43,681 bases of DNA from Ligilactobacillus pobuzihii E100301 = KCTC 13174 (GTDB taxonomy: Bacteria > Bacillota > Bacilli > Lactobacillales > Lactobacillaceae): the NCBI RefSeq assembly GCF_000349725.1, contig NZ_KB714702.1, positions 9,510 to 53,190 on the forward strand, written 5' to 3'. Each line of letters begins with the position of its first letter. The stretch's first letter is position 1. Positions 24,204-32,989 of this stretch are shown piece after piece. A program made the translations under genes and the position numbers. Below the pieces are notes generated by a model. It was given only the letters and a program-made list of their open reading frames with translations, was not told the origin of the DNA and did no database searches.

Positions 24204-25898
24204 ATGGAACAAAAAAAATTAGTAGCACAAGCGATCGTTGATGCAACAGATGGGCAGCTATCATTGGACGAAGTTATGTCTAAGATCGAAGTGCCAAAAT
24301 CTTATGACTTAGGGGACTATGCTTTTCCAGCATTTATTTTGTCCAAAGTTTATCGGAAAGCACCACAACAGATCGCCCCAGAATTAGTTGAAAAAATCGA
24401 CCAAGATGGTTTTGATAAGGTAGAAGCAGTTGGACCTTACGTTAATTTTTTCTTAGACAAGAAATCTTTCAGCAAAAATGTTTTAGCCGCTATATTACAG
24501 AAAAAAGAAGGGTATGGTCAACAAGATCTAGGTCATGCTGGTAATGTGCCGATCGATATGTCTTCGCCTAATATTGCTAAACCAATGTCGATGGGCCACT
24601 TACGTTCAACTGTGATCGGCAATTCGTTAGCAGAACTCTTGAAAAAAGCAAACTATAATCCGATCAAAATCAATCATTTAGGTGATTGGGGCACGCAGTT
24701 CGGTAAATTGATCGAAGCATACAAGTTGTGGGGAAGTGAAGAAGAGGTTCGTAAAGACCCGATCAATACTTTATTGAAATACTATGTCCATTTTCATGAA
24801 GTAGACGAGAAACAACCGGAACTTGATGATGAGGCTCGTGCTTGGTTCAAAAAGCTAGAAAATGGTGATGAAGAAGCAACTAATTTATGGCAATGGTTCA
24901 GAGACGAATCACTTAAGTTCTTTAAGTCCATCTACCAAAAATTAGGTATTGATTTTGATTCATACAATGGTGAATCTTTTTATAATGATAAAATGGATGA
25001 GATCGTTGACTTATTGGAACAAAAAAACTTGCTTCAAGAAAGTCGCGGTGCTGAGATCGTTGACTTAGAAAAATATGGGTTAAACCCCGCTTTGATCAAA
25101 AAGACTGATGGGACTACTTTGTACATTACCCGTGACTTGGCTGCTGCTTTGTATAGATATCGGACTTACAATTTCGCACAATCCTTGTACGTTGTTGGTA
25201 ATGAGCAGACGAACCATTTCAAGCAGTTAAAAGCTGTTTTAAAGGAAATGGGCTATGAGTGGGCTGACAATATTCATCATATCCCATTTGGTTTGATCAC
25301 TTCAGGTGGTAAGAAGCTTTCAACACGGAAAGGCAACATCATTTTACTAGAAGACGTTTTGAATGATGCGGTTGACTTAGCTAAAAAACAAATTGCTGAA
25401 AAAAATCCTGATTTGCCAAATAAAGACCAGGTCGCTGAAGACGTGGGTGTGGGTGCAGTTATTTTTCATGATCTGAAAAACGAACGTTTGAATAACTTTG
25501 ATTTTAACTTGGAAGAAGTTGTTCGTTTCGAAGGAGAAACTGGTCCATACGTACAATACTCTCACGCTCGTGCAATGAGTATTTTACGTAAAGCAGGTAA
25601 TATTGACCTTGAAAATGCTCAGCTTGCCGGCTTGAATGATGAAGAGTCATGGGAAGTTGTTCGTCAATTATCCAATTTCCCTGCTATGGTCGGACGTGCA
25701 GTTGAAGAGTATGAGCCATCTGTGATTGCTAAATACTCGATTCGTCTGTCTAAGTCCTTCAATAAATATTATGCGCACACAAAGGTCTTAACTGATGATG
25801 ACCAAAAAGATTCTCGTTTGGCAATGGTAGCTAGTGTCGCAATTGTCCTTAAGGAATCATTACGCTTATTAGGTGTTAATGCTCCAAACGAAATGTAA
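24204..25898 (+). CDS. argS: Arginyl-tRNA synthetase
   Basis: Attaches arginine to tRNA-Arg; a class I aminoacyl-tRNA synthetase. The 564-residue protein has the N-terminal Add1 domain (~1-110), the HIGH-type signature [15 protein letters not shown] (~121-135), the region KKLSTRKGN in the KMSKS position (~373) and a C-terminal anticodon-binding helical domain (~440-564, ending [10 protein letters not shown]). The ATG follows AGGAGGAAATTGTT. Expression is under the T-box leader upstream. The gene lies in a small arginine-related cluster with a Crp/Fnr regulator and argR. Confidence 0.97.
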   Translation: MEQKKLVAQAIVDATDGQLSLDEVMSKIEVPKSYDLGDYAFPAFILSKVYRKAPQQIAPELVEKIDQDGFDKVEAVGPYVNFFLDKKSFSKNVLAAILQKKEGYGQQDLGHAGNVPIDMSSPNIAKPMSMGHLRSTVIGNSLAELLKKANYNPIKINHLGDWGTQFGKLIEAYKLWGSEEEVRKDPINTLLKYYVHFHEVDEKQPELDDEARAWFKKLENGDEEATNLWQWFRDESLKFFKSIYQKLGIDFDSYNGESFYNDKMDEIVDLLEQKNLLQESRGAEIVDLEKYGLNPALIKKTDGTTLYITRDLAAALYRYRTYNFAQSLYVVGNEQTNHFKQLKAVLKEMGYEWADNIHHIPFGLITSGGKKLSTRKGNIILLEDVLNDAVDLAKKQIAEKNPDLPNKDQVAEDVGVGAVIFHDLKNERLNNFDFNLEEVVRFEGETGPYVQYSHARAMSILRKAGNIDLENAQLAGLNDEESWEVVRQLSNFPAMVGRAVEEYEPSVIAKYSIRLSKSFNKYYAHTKVLTDDDQKDSRLAMVASVAIVLKESLRLLGVNAPNEM

Positions 25899-25936
25899 TT
25901 TATCGGGTATTTGAACTAAAACTCATTTTCTACAAT

Positions 25937-25987
25937 AAGGTTTTCACACTTACTGGAACTATTTCAGGAATGTGAAAACCTTTTTGT
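25937..25987 (+). terminator. Terminator of argS
   Basis: AAGGTTTTCACA pairs perfectly with TGTGAAAACCTT over 12 bp, with a smaller CTGG/TCAGG pairing in the loop, followed by TTTTTG. Confidence 0.85.
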
Positions 25988-26040
25988 TTATGAATATATA
26001 TTTATCAGGTTTTTATCTTTTTTTGATATCAAATTAAAAT

Positions 26041-26070
26041 TTGCACAAAATAATATCACGGTGATATAAT
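26041..26070 (+). promoter_or_regulatory. Promoter with palindromic operator, Crp/Fnr-type gene
   Basis: TTGCAC (26041-26046), 18 bases, TATAAT (26065-26070). A perfect palindrome ATATCAC-G-GTGATAT (26053-26067) fills the spacer and overlaps the -10 box, the usual place for a repressor site. Autoregulation by the downstream Crp/Fnr-type protein is a reasonable inference. Confidence 0.6.
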
Positions 26071-26139
26071 AATAGTATTTAATAAATCATAAAATAAAAA
26101 TAAAAAAGATGCTTACTTTTATGCATTTTAGAAATAGTA

Positions 26140-26201
26140 GGGAGGCTTATAATCTGATGTAAACATGCCGCATATAACATCCGATTATAAAAATTAACAT
26201 G
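26140..26201 (+). promoter_or_regulatory. Shine-Dalgarno, 14-bp hairpin and start codon of the Crp/Fnr-type gene
   Basis: GGGAGG (26140-26145) is followed one base later by an arm TTATAATCTGATGT (26147-26160), a 16-base loop and the complementary arm ACATCCGATTATAA (26177-26190, one mismatch), then AAATTAAC and the ATG at 26199. The linear distance from ribosome binding site to ATG is 53 bases, but with the hairpin folded only about 9 bases remain, an ideal spacing. Confidence 0.6.
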
Positions 26202-26912
26202 AAAACAGCGACGAATTCATTATTAGAAAACGAAGTTAGTGATATTTTAGAAAATGTTTCTGAATTTGATTTAAGTGAGAAAAGGATACTGGGAGTAGAT
26301 GGCGCTGTCTTAAGGTATAGGGCTGGTACCAAATTTGAAGTAAAATATGATGCTTTTGAAAGAAATCATATTTTATGGTTGATAGATGGTTCTTTGTTAC
26401 TAGAAGATTTTTGTGCTAATGGTCAAGGTGCTTTTACATATTTGAAACATGGAATGTATTTTCCTTCAGATTTAGAATTACCCGAACAGCAAAGCTCATT
26501 TATAGTGGCTCACGCTTGCCAAAATTTGACTATTTTATCACTCCCTTTAAAAAGATTTGATTATTTAGAAAATACACATAGACATTTTATTAAAATTATT
26601 CATCAAAGCTTATTGAAAAAATATTTTTTGCAAAAAGTAATGCAACAACTTTGTTTGGAGGGTAAAATTTCGGAACGGATCAAAAACATTTTGATTTATT
26701 TTGCGAATGATTGTGGTAGCCAACTTGTCAACGGTGATGTTTTGTTACCAACCGTTTTAACTTATCGTATAATTGCATCTTTTGCTAATACGAGTACAGC
26801 GACTGTTTGTCAAACTATTAAAAAGTTCCGTGAAAATGGGATTTTGAATGCTAGATCACGTAAATTGATCATGAAAAAGACGTCTTTAGATCAACTGCTA
26901 GTACTAAATTAA
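26199..26912 (+). CDS. Crp/Fnr family transcriptional regulator
   Basis: The 237-residue protein has an N-terminal cupin-like effector domain (~20-140) and a C-terminal Crp-type winged helix (~155-225) with ASFANTSTATVCQTIKKF as recognition helix region. No N-terminal Fe-S cysteine cluster of the classical FNR type is visible. ATG 26199 is the first possible ATG after an in-frame stop at 26175; it has no ribosome binding site in the normal place but a hairpin may bridge to one upstream. Placed between argS and argR, it resembles in position the ArcR-like Crp/Fnr regulators of arginine catabolism in lactic acid bacteria; that function is inferred from context. Confidence 0.82.
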   Translation: MKTATNSLLENEVSDILENVSEFDLSEKRILGVDGAVLRYRAGTKFEVKYDAFERNHILWLIDGSLLLEDFCANGQGAFTYLKHGMYFPSDLELPEQQSSFIVAHACQNLTILSLPLKRFDYLENTHRHFIKIIHQSLLKKYFLQKVMQQLCLEGKISERIKNILIYFANDCGSQLVNGDVLLPTVLTYRIIASFANTSTATVCQTIKKFRENGILNARSRKLIMKKTSLDQLLVLN

Positions 26913-26936
26913 CCTTTTTAATTAGCATGATTCTGT

Positions 26937-26989
26937 TATAATAGTTGGTTGAGAAAGCCGGCGGTCGTTTAAGTTTGACTGTTGGCCTT
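26937..26989 (+). promoter_or_regulatory. argR -10 box and leader hairpin
   Basis: TATAAT at 26937-26942 gives a clear -10; the -35 is weak. A 10-bp stem GCCGGCGGTC (26957-26966) with GACTGTTGGCC (26977-26987) follows at once in the leader, about 50 bases before argR. The short T-run after it is not convincing as a terminator. Confidence 0.45.
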
Positions 26990-27041
26990 TTAGACACTAT
27001 TAATTTGCTATTAGAGTGAATGTGACATAAGGAAGGTCAGT

Positions 27042-27497
27042 ATGAAAAAAGAAGACAGGCAACAAAAAATTGAACACTTGATCAAAAAAAATAAAATCAC
27101 TAACCAAGAGGGTCTACTGCAAGCCTTAGAAGATGCGGGAATCCATGCGACTCAGGCCACAGTTTCTCGGGATATTCGCGAGATGAAAATTATTAAGCAA
27201 ACAAAACCAGATGGATCCTCTTACTATGTTTTGTTAAAACAAGATTATTCAGATCCTAAACAACGAATCAAAGAAACAATCAGCGATATTGTCACAGATG
27301 TCACTAATGTCCAGTTTGTAAATATAGTTAAGACTACGCCACGTAATGCGAATGTTTTGGCAGCTTTGATCGATGATGATGAATTGTCAGGAATAGTTGG
27401 TACGCTAGCTGGCTATGATACAGTTGTTTTATTTAGTCCAGATAATGAAAGTGCGCAGAAAGTTACACGTTATTTCGTTGAAAACATTAGTAAATAA
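27042..27497 (+). CDS. argR: Arginine repressor ArgR/AhrC family
   Basis: A hexameric DNA-binding regulator of arginine metabolism. The 151 residues comprise an N-terminal winged helix (1-70) with QATVSRDIREM and a C-terminal oligomerisation/arginine-binding domain with NANVLAALIDD and GTLAGYDTVVLF. In the canonical arginine site the motif is AGDDT; here the first Asp is Tyr125, next to D126. Such a change is known in lactic acid bacteria that have two ArgR paralogues, in which one partner no longer senses arginine by itself. The ATG follows AAGGAAGGTCAGT. A hairpin lies in the leader. Confidence 0.93.
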   Translation: MKKEDRQQKIEHLIKKNKITNQEGLLQALEDAGIHATQATVSRDIREMKIIKQTKPDGSSYYVLLKQDYSDPKQRIKETISDIVTDVTNVQFVNIVKTTPRNANVLAALIDDDELSGIVGTLAGYDTVVLFSPDNESAQKVTRYFVENISK

Positions 27498-27694
27498 AAA
27501 GTACTATCTTTTACTGGTGATCAGAAATTCTACAATATTTTGACTGGTTTGTGGATGTTTATAGTTTGCAGAGCGGTCTTTTTAGTGTTTACAAGTGCTA
27601 AATCTTTTTTAAGAAGACGGATAACTGCTAATATCGGGTACAAATATGATAGGATATAAAAGACTAATAATATTGTATAAGAGGAAAAATAAAT

Positions 27695-29842
27695 ATGAAT
27701 GATTCATCATTTTGGAATAATTTAAAGCAATGGCTTAAAAAATATTGGAGTATTTTTTGGCAGTGGCTGTGTGCAAAATGGAGTAGATTTCAGATTTGGC
27801 GATGGTTAATAATTGCCTTTTTAAGTATCTTTTTAGTTACGAGTATCTATCTGGTATATGTGGCTAAAACGACCGATGTTTCTGGCTTAAGGTCAGCATT
27901 ACAGCAATCGACTGAGGTCTACGATGAAAAAAATCAAAAAGCTGGTTTTTTGTACTCGCAAAAGGGAACATGGGTGTCTAAAGATGATATATCAAAAAAT
28001 GTTTCGAACGCCGTTTTGTCTAGCGAAGATCGTAATTTTTACCATGAATATGGTTTTTCGATCAAGGGTTTAGGACGGGCAGCATGGCTATTGGTCAAAA
28101 ATAAAATTACTGGCGCTAATTATATTAGCGGTGGTGGTAGTACACTGACTCAGCAGTTGGTCAAAAATGCTTTCTTATCACAGGAACAGACTTTTACACG
28201 AAAAGCAAAAGAAATTTTTATTGCGATGCAAGTTGAAAATGATTATAGCAAAGACGACATTTTAACGATGTATTTAAATAATGCGTATTTTGGTAATGGT
28301 GTGTGGGGGGTTGAAGATGCTTCACAAAAATACTTTGGAGTGCATGCTAGTCAGTTAACAGTACCGCAAGGAGCTACTTTAGCTGCTATGTTGTCGAACC
28401 CGGGACAGTATAATCCAATCGATAATCCGCAAAAGGCGCGCCAAAAACGTAATGTAGTTTTGGAAACGATGGTTGAAAATGATAAAGTTTCGAGTACTGA
28501 CGCTAAACAATACCAGGCAACAGGCATCGTTTTAAACGATACTTATGAATACAAGTCTGGCTACAAGTATCCATATTATTTTGATGCTGTGATCAATGAA
28601 GCTATTAATGATTATGGCTTGTCAGAATCAGAAATTATGAATAAAGGGTATAAGATCTATACGTCTTTAAATCAAAATCAACAAGAAAAAATGCAGTCTT
28701 CATTTGCCGACTCTTCATTGTTTCCAAGCGCAGCTAGCGATGGCACAAAAGCCCAAGCTGGTTCGATCGCAATGGATCCGCAAACTGGCGGAGTCAGTGC
28801 CGTAGTTGGAGGTCGTGATGGTAGTCATGTTTTCAGAGGATATAATCGTGGAACTGGTTTGATTCGTTCACCTGGTTCAACTATTAAGCCCTTAGCTGTG
28901 TATACACCGGCTATCGAAAATGGTTATCATTATGATTCGAAAGTCAAAGACAAATTACAGCCTTATGGTAAAAACGACTACACCCCACATAACTGGGATG
29001 ATCAGTATGCCGGTGATATTCGGATGTACCAAGCATTAGCATTAAGTAAGAATACTTCGGCAGTCTGGTTACTTAATAAAATTGGCGTGAAAAAGGGATA
29101 TAATTCTGTTAAAAAATTTGGGATACCGTTAGATAAGTCTGACGAAAACTTGAGTTTGGCCTTAGGTGGTTTGAAAAAAGGAGTCTCACCATATCAAATG
29201 GCAAGTGCCTACACAGCTTTCGCAAATTCAGGTGTCCGTAAAGATCCGCATTTTATTACGAAAATTGTGGATTCAGAAGGTAAAACAGTTGTTGATAAAT
29301 CACACGTTAAATCAAAACGGGTCATGTCTAAAAAGACCGCTGAACAAATGACCAGTATGATGATGGATGTTTACGATAACGGGACTGGTCAATCTGCTAA
29401 ACCATACGGCTATACTATCGCTGGTAAGACAGGATCGACTGAGAGTACCACTGCAGAAAATGGTAACGATGATGATAATGATAAGTGGTTTATCGGCTAT
29501 ACACCTGATGTTGTTATGGCAACTTGGATCGGCTTTGATTCTTCCAAATATTCGATCGCAAATGTGGGAGCCAACGCTGGCGCATCTTTGTTTAAGACTG
29601 AAATGGAAGGTGTTTTACCTTATACTGCACAGAATAAATTTGATATTAAATCATCCTCATCAAGGTATAATGATAGTGTGTCTGGTCAAGACGGTGATGG
29701 TTCTAAATCGTGGGATTCAGTCCAAAAAGCTGGAGAAAACATTCGGGATAAAATCAGTCAAGGTACTTCTGACTTGAAAGATAAAGCAAGTAGTGCGGCG
29801 CAAAAGGGTAAAGAATACATGGAAAGTATTTTGGGTCGTTGA
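27695..29842 (+). CDS. pbp1A: Penicillin-binding protein 1A (bifunctional transglycosylase/transpeptidase)
   Basis: A class A penicillin-binding protein that polymerises glycan strands and cross-links peptides outside the membrane. Residues 1-35 are a Trp- and Lys-rich cytoplasmic tail, 36-57 the membrane anchor. The GT51 domain has SSEDRNFYHEYG with catalytic E111 and GGSTLTQQL (147-155). The transpeptidase has SPGSTIKP with Ser395 and Lys398, SKN (451-453) and KTG (578-580), so both active sites are complete. A low-complexity Ser/Asp/Lys tail (~660-715) follows, as usual in lactobacilli. The ATG follows GAGGAAAAATAA. Confidence 0.96.
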   Translation: MNDSSFWNNLKQWLKKYWSIFWQWLCAKWSRFQIWRWLIIAFLSIFLVTSIYLVYVAKTTDVSGLRSALQQSTEVYDEKNQKAGFLYSQKGTWVSKDDISKNVSNAVLSSEDRNFYHEYGFSIKGLGRAAWLLVKNKITGANYISGGGSTLTQQLVKNAFLSQEQTFTRKAKEIFIAMQVENDYSKDDILTMYLNNAYFGNGVWGVEDASQKYFGVHASQLTVPQGATLAAMLSNPGQYNPIDNPQKARQKRNVVLETMVENDKVSSTDAKQYQATGIVLNDTYEYKSGYKYPYYFDAVINEAINDYGLSESEIMNKGYKIYTSLNQNQQEKMQSSFADSSLFPSAASDGTKAQAGSIAMDPQTGGVSAVVGGRDGSHVFRGYNRGTGLIRSPGSTIKPLAVYTPAIENGYHYDSKVKDKLQPYGKNDYTPHNWDDQYAGDIRMYQALALSKNTSAVWLLNKIGVKKGYNSVKKFGIPLDKSDENLSLALGGLKKGVSPYQMASAYTAFANSGVRKDPHFITKIVDSEGKTVVDKSHVKSKRVMSKKTAEQMTSMMMDVYDNGTGQSAKPYGYTIAGKTGSTESTTAENGNDDDNDKWFIGYTPDVVMATWIGFDSSKYSIANVGANAGASLFKTEMEGVLPYTAQNKFDIKSSSSRYNDSVSGQDGDGSKSWDSVQKAGENIRDKISQGTSDLKDKASSAAQKGKEYMESILGR

Positions 29843-29871
29843 TAATTTTTGAAATCATCTAAGAAAAGCCT

Positions 29872-29899
29872 TTGGTCATCGATGATATAATGTTACAAT
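29872..29899 (+). promoter_or_regulatory. Putative promoter of yheA
   Basis: TTGGTC (29872-29877) and TACAAT (29894-29899) with a 16-base spacer, about 30 bases before the GTG start. Confidence 0.45.
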
Positions 29900-29930
29900 A
29901 TTTACTAGTACAAGCAAGGAGGACACTTAC

Positions 29931-30269
29931 GTGATCAATATTTACGATTCAGCAAACAAGCTTGAACAAGATTTACGTCAGACTCAAGAATATCTTGATC
30001 TTTCGGCCGCAATGGCTAAACTTAAAGCAGAACCTGAGGCTTATGATTGCTTTAAGCGTGTGCAAGACGCACAAAAGAAGTTGCAAACGAAACAAATGCA
30101 AGGTGATCTTTCGGATGACGATGTCAACGAGATCAAGGCACTTGCTGAAGAAGCTCAAGGCTATGACAGCTTATCTAGTTTGATGGAAAAAGAACAAGCT
30201 ATGAATGGTGTTTTTGAAGAAATCAACAAGATTATCTTTAAACCAGTTAGTGAATTGTATACTTTCTAA
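29931..30269 (+). CDS. yheA: YlbF/YheA family protein (UPF0342)
   Basis: The 112-residue protein is all-helical and ends NKIIFKPVSELYTF; together with the start INIYDSANKLEQDLR and the middle KKLQTKQMQGD this is the pattern of the UPF0342 YheA family, relatives of YlbF and YmcA. YlbF/YmcA/YaaT act in RNA decay and competence/biofilm control in Bacillus; YheA itself has no firm role. The start is GTG with AAGGAGGACACTTAC upstream. A dispersed repeat (30283-30505) follows, probably ending transcription before yhaM. Confidence 0.85.
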   Translation: MINIYDSANKLEQDLRQTQEYLDLSAAMAKLKAEPEAYDCFKRVQDAQKKLQTKQMQGDLSDDDVNEIKALAEEAQGYDSLSSLMEKEQAMNGVFEEINKIIFKPVSELYTF

Positions 30270-30282
30270 AAATTATTTTGAA

Positions 30283-30505
30283 GGAACTGGGACATAATTA
30301 GCTGTCCGATCCTAAAGGGGCCGTCGATCTAAACCATTTTAATGGGATAGATCGACGGCCCCTTAAACATGTTCCAAAAGATTAAAGCTATACTGTAACA
30401 ATGATTGCGTTATTTTGATTCTTCGTTTCGCTACGATTCAAAATAACGCGATCATCGTTATCATCGTTTCAAATCGGCTTCAAAATATCTTTTGTCTCAC
30501 TTTCT
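30283..30505. repeat. Dispersed intergenic hairpin repeat, copy 3 (long form)
   Basis: Contains GGAACTGGGACATAATTAGC, hairpin 1 (GGGGCCGTCGATCTA with TAGATCGACGGCCCC, perfect), then a long palindrome whose core stem is GATTGCGTTATTTTGA with TCAAAATAACGCGATC (16 bp, one G-U) and outer arms CAAAAGATTAAAGC and GGCTTCAAAATATCTTTTG. It fills most of the gap between yheA and yhaM; no gene is seen in it. Confidence 0.8.
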
Positions 30506-30609
30506 TTTTTCAATTAATTGCTGAGACTGGTAAAATAGACAAGGGACACTAAATATATATTAAATTTAGTTTTAAAAATTAACAAGTACTGCAAAACAGG
30601 AGGCAAATT

Positions 30610-31578
30610 TTGGAAACAAAAAAGATCTTTGACTATCAAGTTGATGACAACATGGCACTGTTTGTTTTGATCAAAGGTGCTGATGTAAGGATCGCAAAGA
30701 ATGGCAAGAAATTTATTGCATTTAACTTCGCAGATCGTTCCGGTGAGATCAGTGCTAAATTCTGGGATGCTTCAGAAGAAGACGTAGCGCAATTTCAAGC
30801 TGGTAGGGTCGTGGCTTTACAAGGTAAGCGTGAAGTTTACCAACAAAACCCACAAATCAAAATTTTTAAAATGCGTTTAGCAAATGAAGATGAGCCTTCT
30901 GACCCACGACTTTATTTACAAAGTGCACCAGAATCTACACAAGATATGGAAAAAGAAATTGATGAAATTATTTTCGAGATCACGAACCCGACGTGGAACC
31001 GGATCGTGCGATATCTTTTGAAAAAATATCATGATCAATTTTTCAGTTTTCCAGCTGCTAAGAAAAACCACCATGATTTTGCGGGTGGATTAGCATTTCA
31101 TACTTTATCGATCCTGCGCTTAGCTCATGCGGTCGTCAAGGAATATCCGGATATTAACGAATCTTTGTTATATGCAGGAGCAATCTTGCATGACTTAGGT
31201 AAGTCGTTGGAATTATCCGGTCCGGTTGCCACTGTGTATACTGTTCCTGGAAACTTGCTTGGTCATATCGTTTTGGTTGATGAAGAAATTGCCAATGCGT
31301 GTGAACAATTAGGAATCGATAAGATGTCTGAAGATGCTGTTTTATTACGCCATATGATCGTTTCTCATCATGGTTTGTTGGAATATGGTTCTCCAGTCCA
31401 ACCACATCTAATGGAAGCTGAGATCTTGCATCATCTTGATGATTTAGATGCCTCGATCCAAATGATGCGAAAGGCACTTGACCATACTGAACCAGGAGAC
31501 TACACTGAGCGCATTTTTGGTATGGATCGTCGGAATTTCTACCAACCGCAAGATAAAAGTAATAATAAAATCAATTAG
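30610..31578 (+). CDS. yhaM: 3'-5' exoribonuclease YhaM
   Basis: YhaM degrades short RNA and single-stranded DNA from the 3' end. The 322-residue protein has an N-terminal OB-fold nucleic-acid-binding domain (~12-110) and a C-terminal HD phosphohydrolase domain with NHHDFAGGLAFHT (~154), AILHDLGKSLE (~191) with the HD pair, and IVSHHG. The start is TTG preceded by CAGGAGGCAAATT. It is convergent with prsA across a symmetric terminator. Confidence 0.94.
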   Translation: METKKIFDYQVDDNMALFVLIKGADVRIAKNGKKFIAFNFADRSGEISAKFWDASEEDVAQFQAGRVVALQGKREVYQQNPQIKIFKMRLANEDEPSDPRLYLQSAPESTQDMEKEIDEIIFEITNPTWNRIVRYLLKKYHDQFFSFPAAKKNHHDFAGGLAFHTLSILRLAHAVVKEYPDINESLLYAGAILHDLGKSLELSGPVATVYTVPGNLLGHIVLVDEEIANACEQLGIDKMSEDAVLLRHMIVSHHGLLEYGSPVQPHLMEAEILHHLDDLDASIQMMRKALDHTEPGDYTERIFGMDRRNFYQPQDKSNNKIN

Positions 31579-31586
31579 CGATGAAT

Positions 31587-31630
31587 AAAAAATACCGTAG
31601 CACTGGATTTTTCAGTACTACGGTATTTTT
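31587..31630. terminator. Bidirectional terminator between yhaM and prsA
   Basis: AAAAATACCGTAGCACTG pairs with CAGTACTACGGTATTTTT, nearly perfect over 18 bp with A- and T-runs at the two ends. It serves both convergent genes. Confidence 0.85.
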
Positions 31631-31644
31631 CATTAGTTAAATGA

Positions 31645-32565
31645 TCACTGAGCGTTCTGAGTATTCTTAGACTTAGAATTATCAGGATTGATATAGTCAG
31701 CTAGGATGTCTTTTAAGTCATCGTCTTTAATGTTAACTTTACCATTTTTCAACTCTTTAGAGATGATCTTTTGCATATATGATTGGTCTTGCATCTTCTC
31801 GTTTAAGATCTGCTTTTTAAGTTCTGCTTTATGATCAGATATCTTGCCCTTACCAGGGTTCTTGATCGAGTAGATCACATGGTAACCATAACTTGTTTTG
31901 ACTGGTTTTGTAGTGAATTTACCCTGCTTTAAGCCGAAAGCTGCTTTTTTGAAGTCACCAACTAAACTTGTGTCAGTGTTGTCAAATGCTGGTAGTTTAC
32001 CACCATTGTTTTTAGTTTGATCATCAGTAGAATTCTTCTTAGCTAAGGCCTTAAAGTTCTTATAACTGCCATCTTTATTCAGGTTGTCGATAATATCTTC
32101 GGCTTTTTTCTTACCGTTGTCATCGCCCTTAAGTAAGATATGACCAACTGTAACCTTTGGTTGATAAGACTTCCATTGTTTCTTTAGATCCTTATTAGTG
32201 ATTTTAGTATGATCTTTGACTGCTTCTTGCAACAAGAGAGAAGAACGTAATTGATCTTTATATGAAGCTTTGTCAAAACCGCTTTGTTGTAAAACAGAAT
32301 CGAAGGATTTACCGTATTGTTTCTTGGCTGCGTTGTATTGCTTATCAACTTTTTTGTCAGAAACTTTCTTACCATAATCTCCTTCAAGCACTTTATTTAA
32401 GATCATTTGTTGTAGCTGTTGCTTCCCTTGAGAAGTCTTTTTCATGCTGTCATAATACTCACTTTCAGTGACTTTACCACCTGAAGTAGTAGCTACAGTT
32501 TTCGAGCATGCTGCCAAGCTAAAGGTCATCATGATTGCGGCTAAACCAGTTAACCATTTTTTCAT
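31645..32565 (-). CDS. prsA: Foldase lipoprotein PrsA (peptidyl-prolyl isomerase)
   Basis: PrsA helps secreted proteins fold outside the membrane. The 306-residue product begins [20 protein letters not shown], a lipoprotein signal peptide with lipobox LAAC, so the mature protein is anchored through Cys20. A parvulin (PpiC) domain spans about residues 135-235, with VGHILLK at its start and GYHVIYS at its end. The C-terminal part is Lys-rich. I place the start at ATG 32565, which gives the signal peptide; an in-frame ATG at 32604 would add a charged extension before it. The ribosome binding site is weak (ACGGA). Confidence 0.94.
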   Translation of the reverse strand: MKKWLTGLAAIMMTFSLAACSKTVATTSGGKVTESEYYDSMKKTSQGKQQLQQMILNKVLEGDYGKKVSDKKVDKQYNAAKKQYGKSFDSVLQQSGFDKASYKDQLRSSLLLQEAVKDHTKITNKDLKKQWKSYQPKVTVGHILLKGDDNGKKKAEDIIDNLNKDGSYKNFKALAKKNSTDDQTKNNGGKLPAFDNTDTSLVGDFKKAAFGLKQGKFTTKPVKTSYGYHVIYSIKNPGKGKISDHKAELKKQILNEKMQDQSYMQKIISKELKNGKVNIKDDDLKDILADYINPDNSKSKNTQNAQ

Positions 32566-32696
32566 TCCGTGAACACATCCGTTTCTGTAAGATTTAGGCC
32601 TCATTATTCACAAGACTAACGGTATTACTATAACACAGTTTGTTTTTCGTTAATATGTGCCTAGTTAAATTTAAATTAATTTAATTATCTTAAAAA

Positions 32697-32984
32697 TTAT
32701 TTCTGAAACTTTTCAACATCTTTAGTTAATTTTTTGAGTTGAGGTTCAATATCAGCTGTAAATTGGTTGATCTCAGTTTTGATCTCCTCGATAGTTCCCA
32801 TGGTATTTTTTAATTCTGGACCCAAGTTTTTAGCTGAAACTACTGTGTTTTTTACGGCAGCTTTTAAGGAATTATCCTTAGCTAAGGTTTGAGCAGGTTT
32901 TTGCTGGCGTTTTTGTTTACGATACATAAGTAGTCCTAATAAGACGCTGCCACCTAAAATGGTAAAGACTTGTTCTTTTTTCAT
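32697..32984 (-). CDS. Small membrane-anchored coiled-coil protein (YtxH-like)
   Basis: The 95-residue product has a single N-terminal membrane segment (FTILGGSVLLGLLMY) followed by a basic patch (RKQKRQQK) and a long helical tail, the layout of YtxH-type proteins. Its role is unknown. I place the start at ATG 32984, five bases after the HIT stop codon; the ribosome binding site GAGGAG lies in the last codons of hit. It is therefore translated with hit as a two-gene unit. Confidence 0.7.
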   Translation of the reverse strand: MKKEQVFTILGGSVLLGLLMYRKQKRQQKPAQTLAKDNSLKAAVKNTVVSAKNLGPELKNTMGTIEEIKTEINQFTADIEPQLKKLTKDVEKFQK

Positions 32985-32989
32985 GTAAT

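Noticed and set aside
26158-26163. Leader peptide starting at ATG 26158
   Set aside because: The codon after ATG is TAA, so no peptide can be made. It may still matter as a start-stop for ribosomes, as noted in the bridging-hairpin finding.
29367-29777. A 136-residue frame overlapping the 3' part of pbp1A
   Set aside because: It lies in another frame entirely within pbp1A, has no ribosome binding site and no recognisable domain.
31154-31477. A 107-residue minus-strand frame inside yhaM
   Set aside because: Antisense to a conserved enzyme; composition is His/Gln-rich as expected from reverse reading of the HD domain, and no start signals are present.
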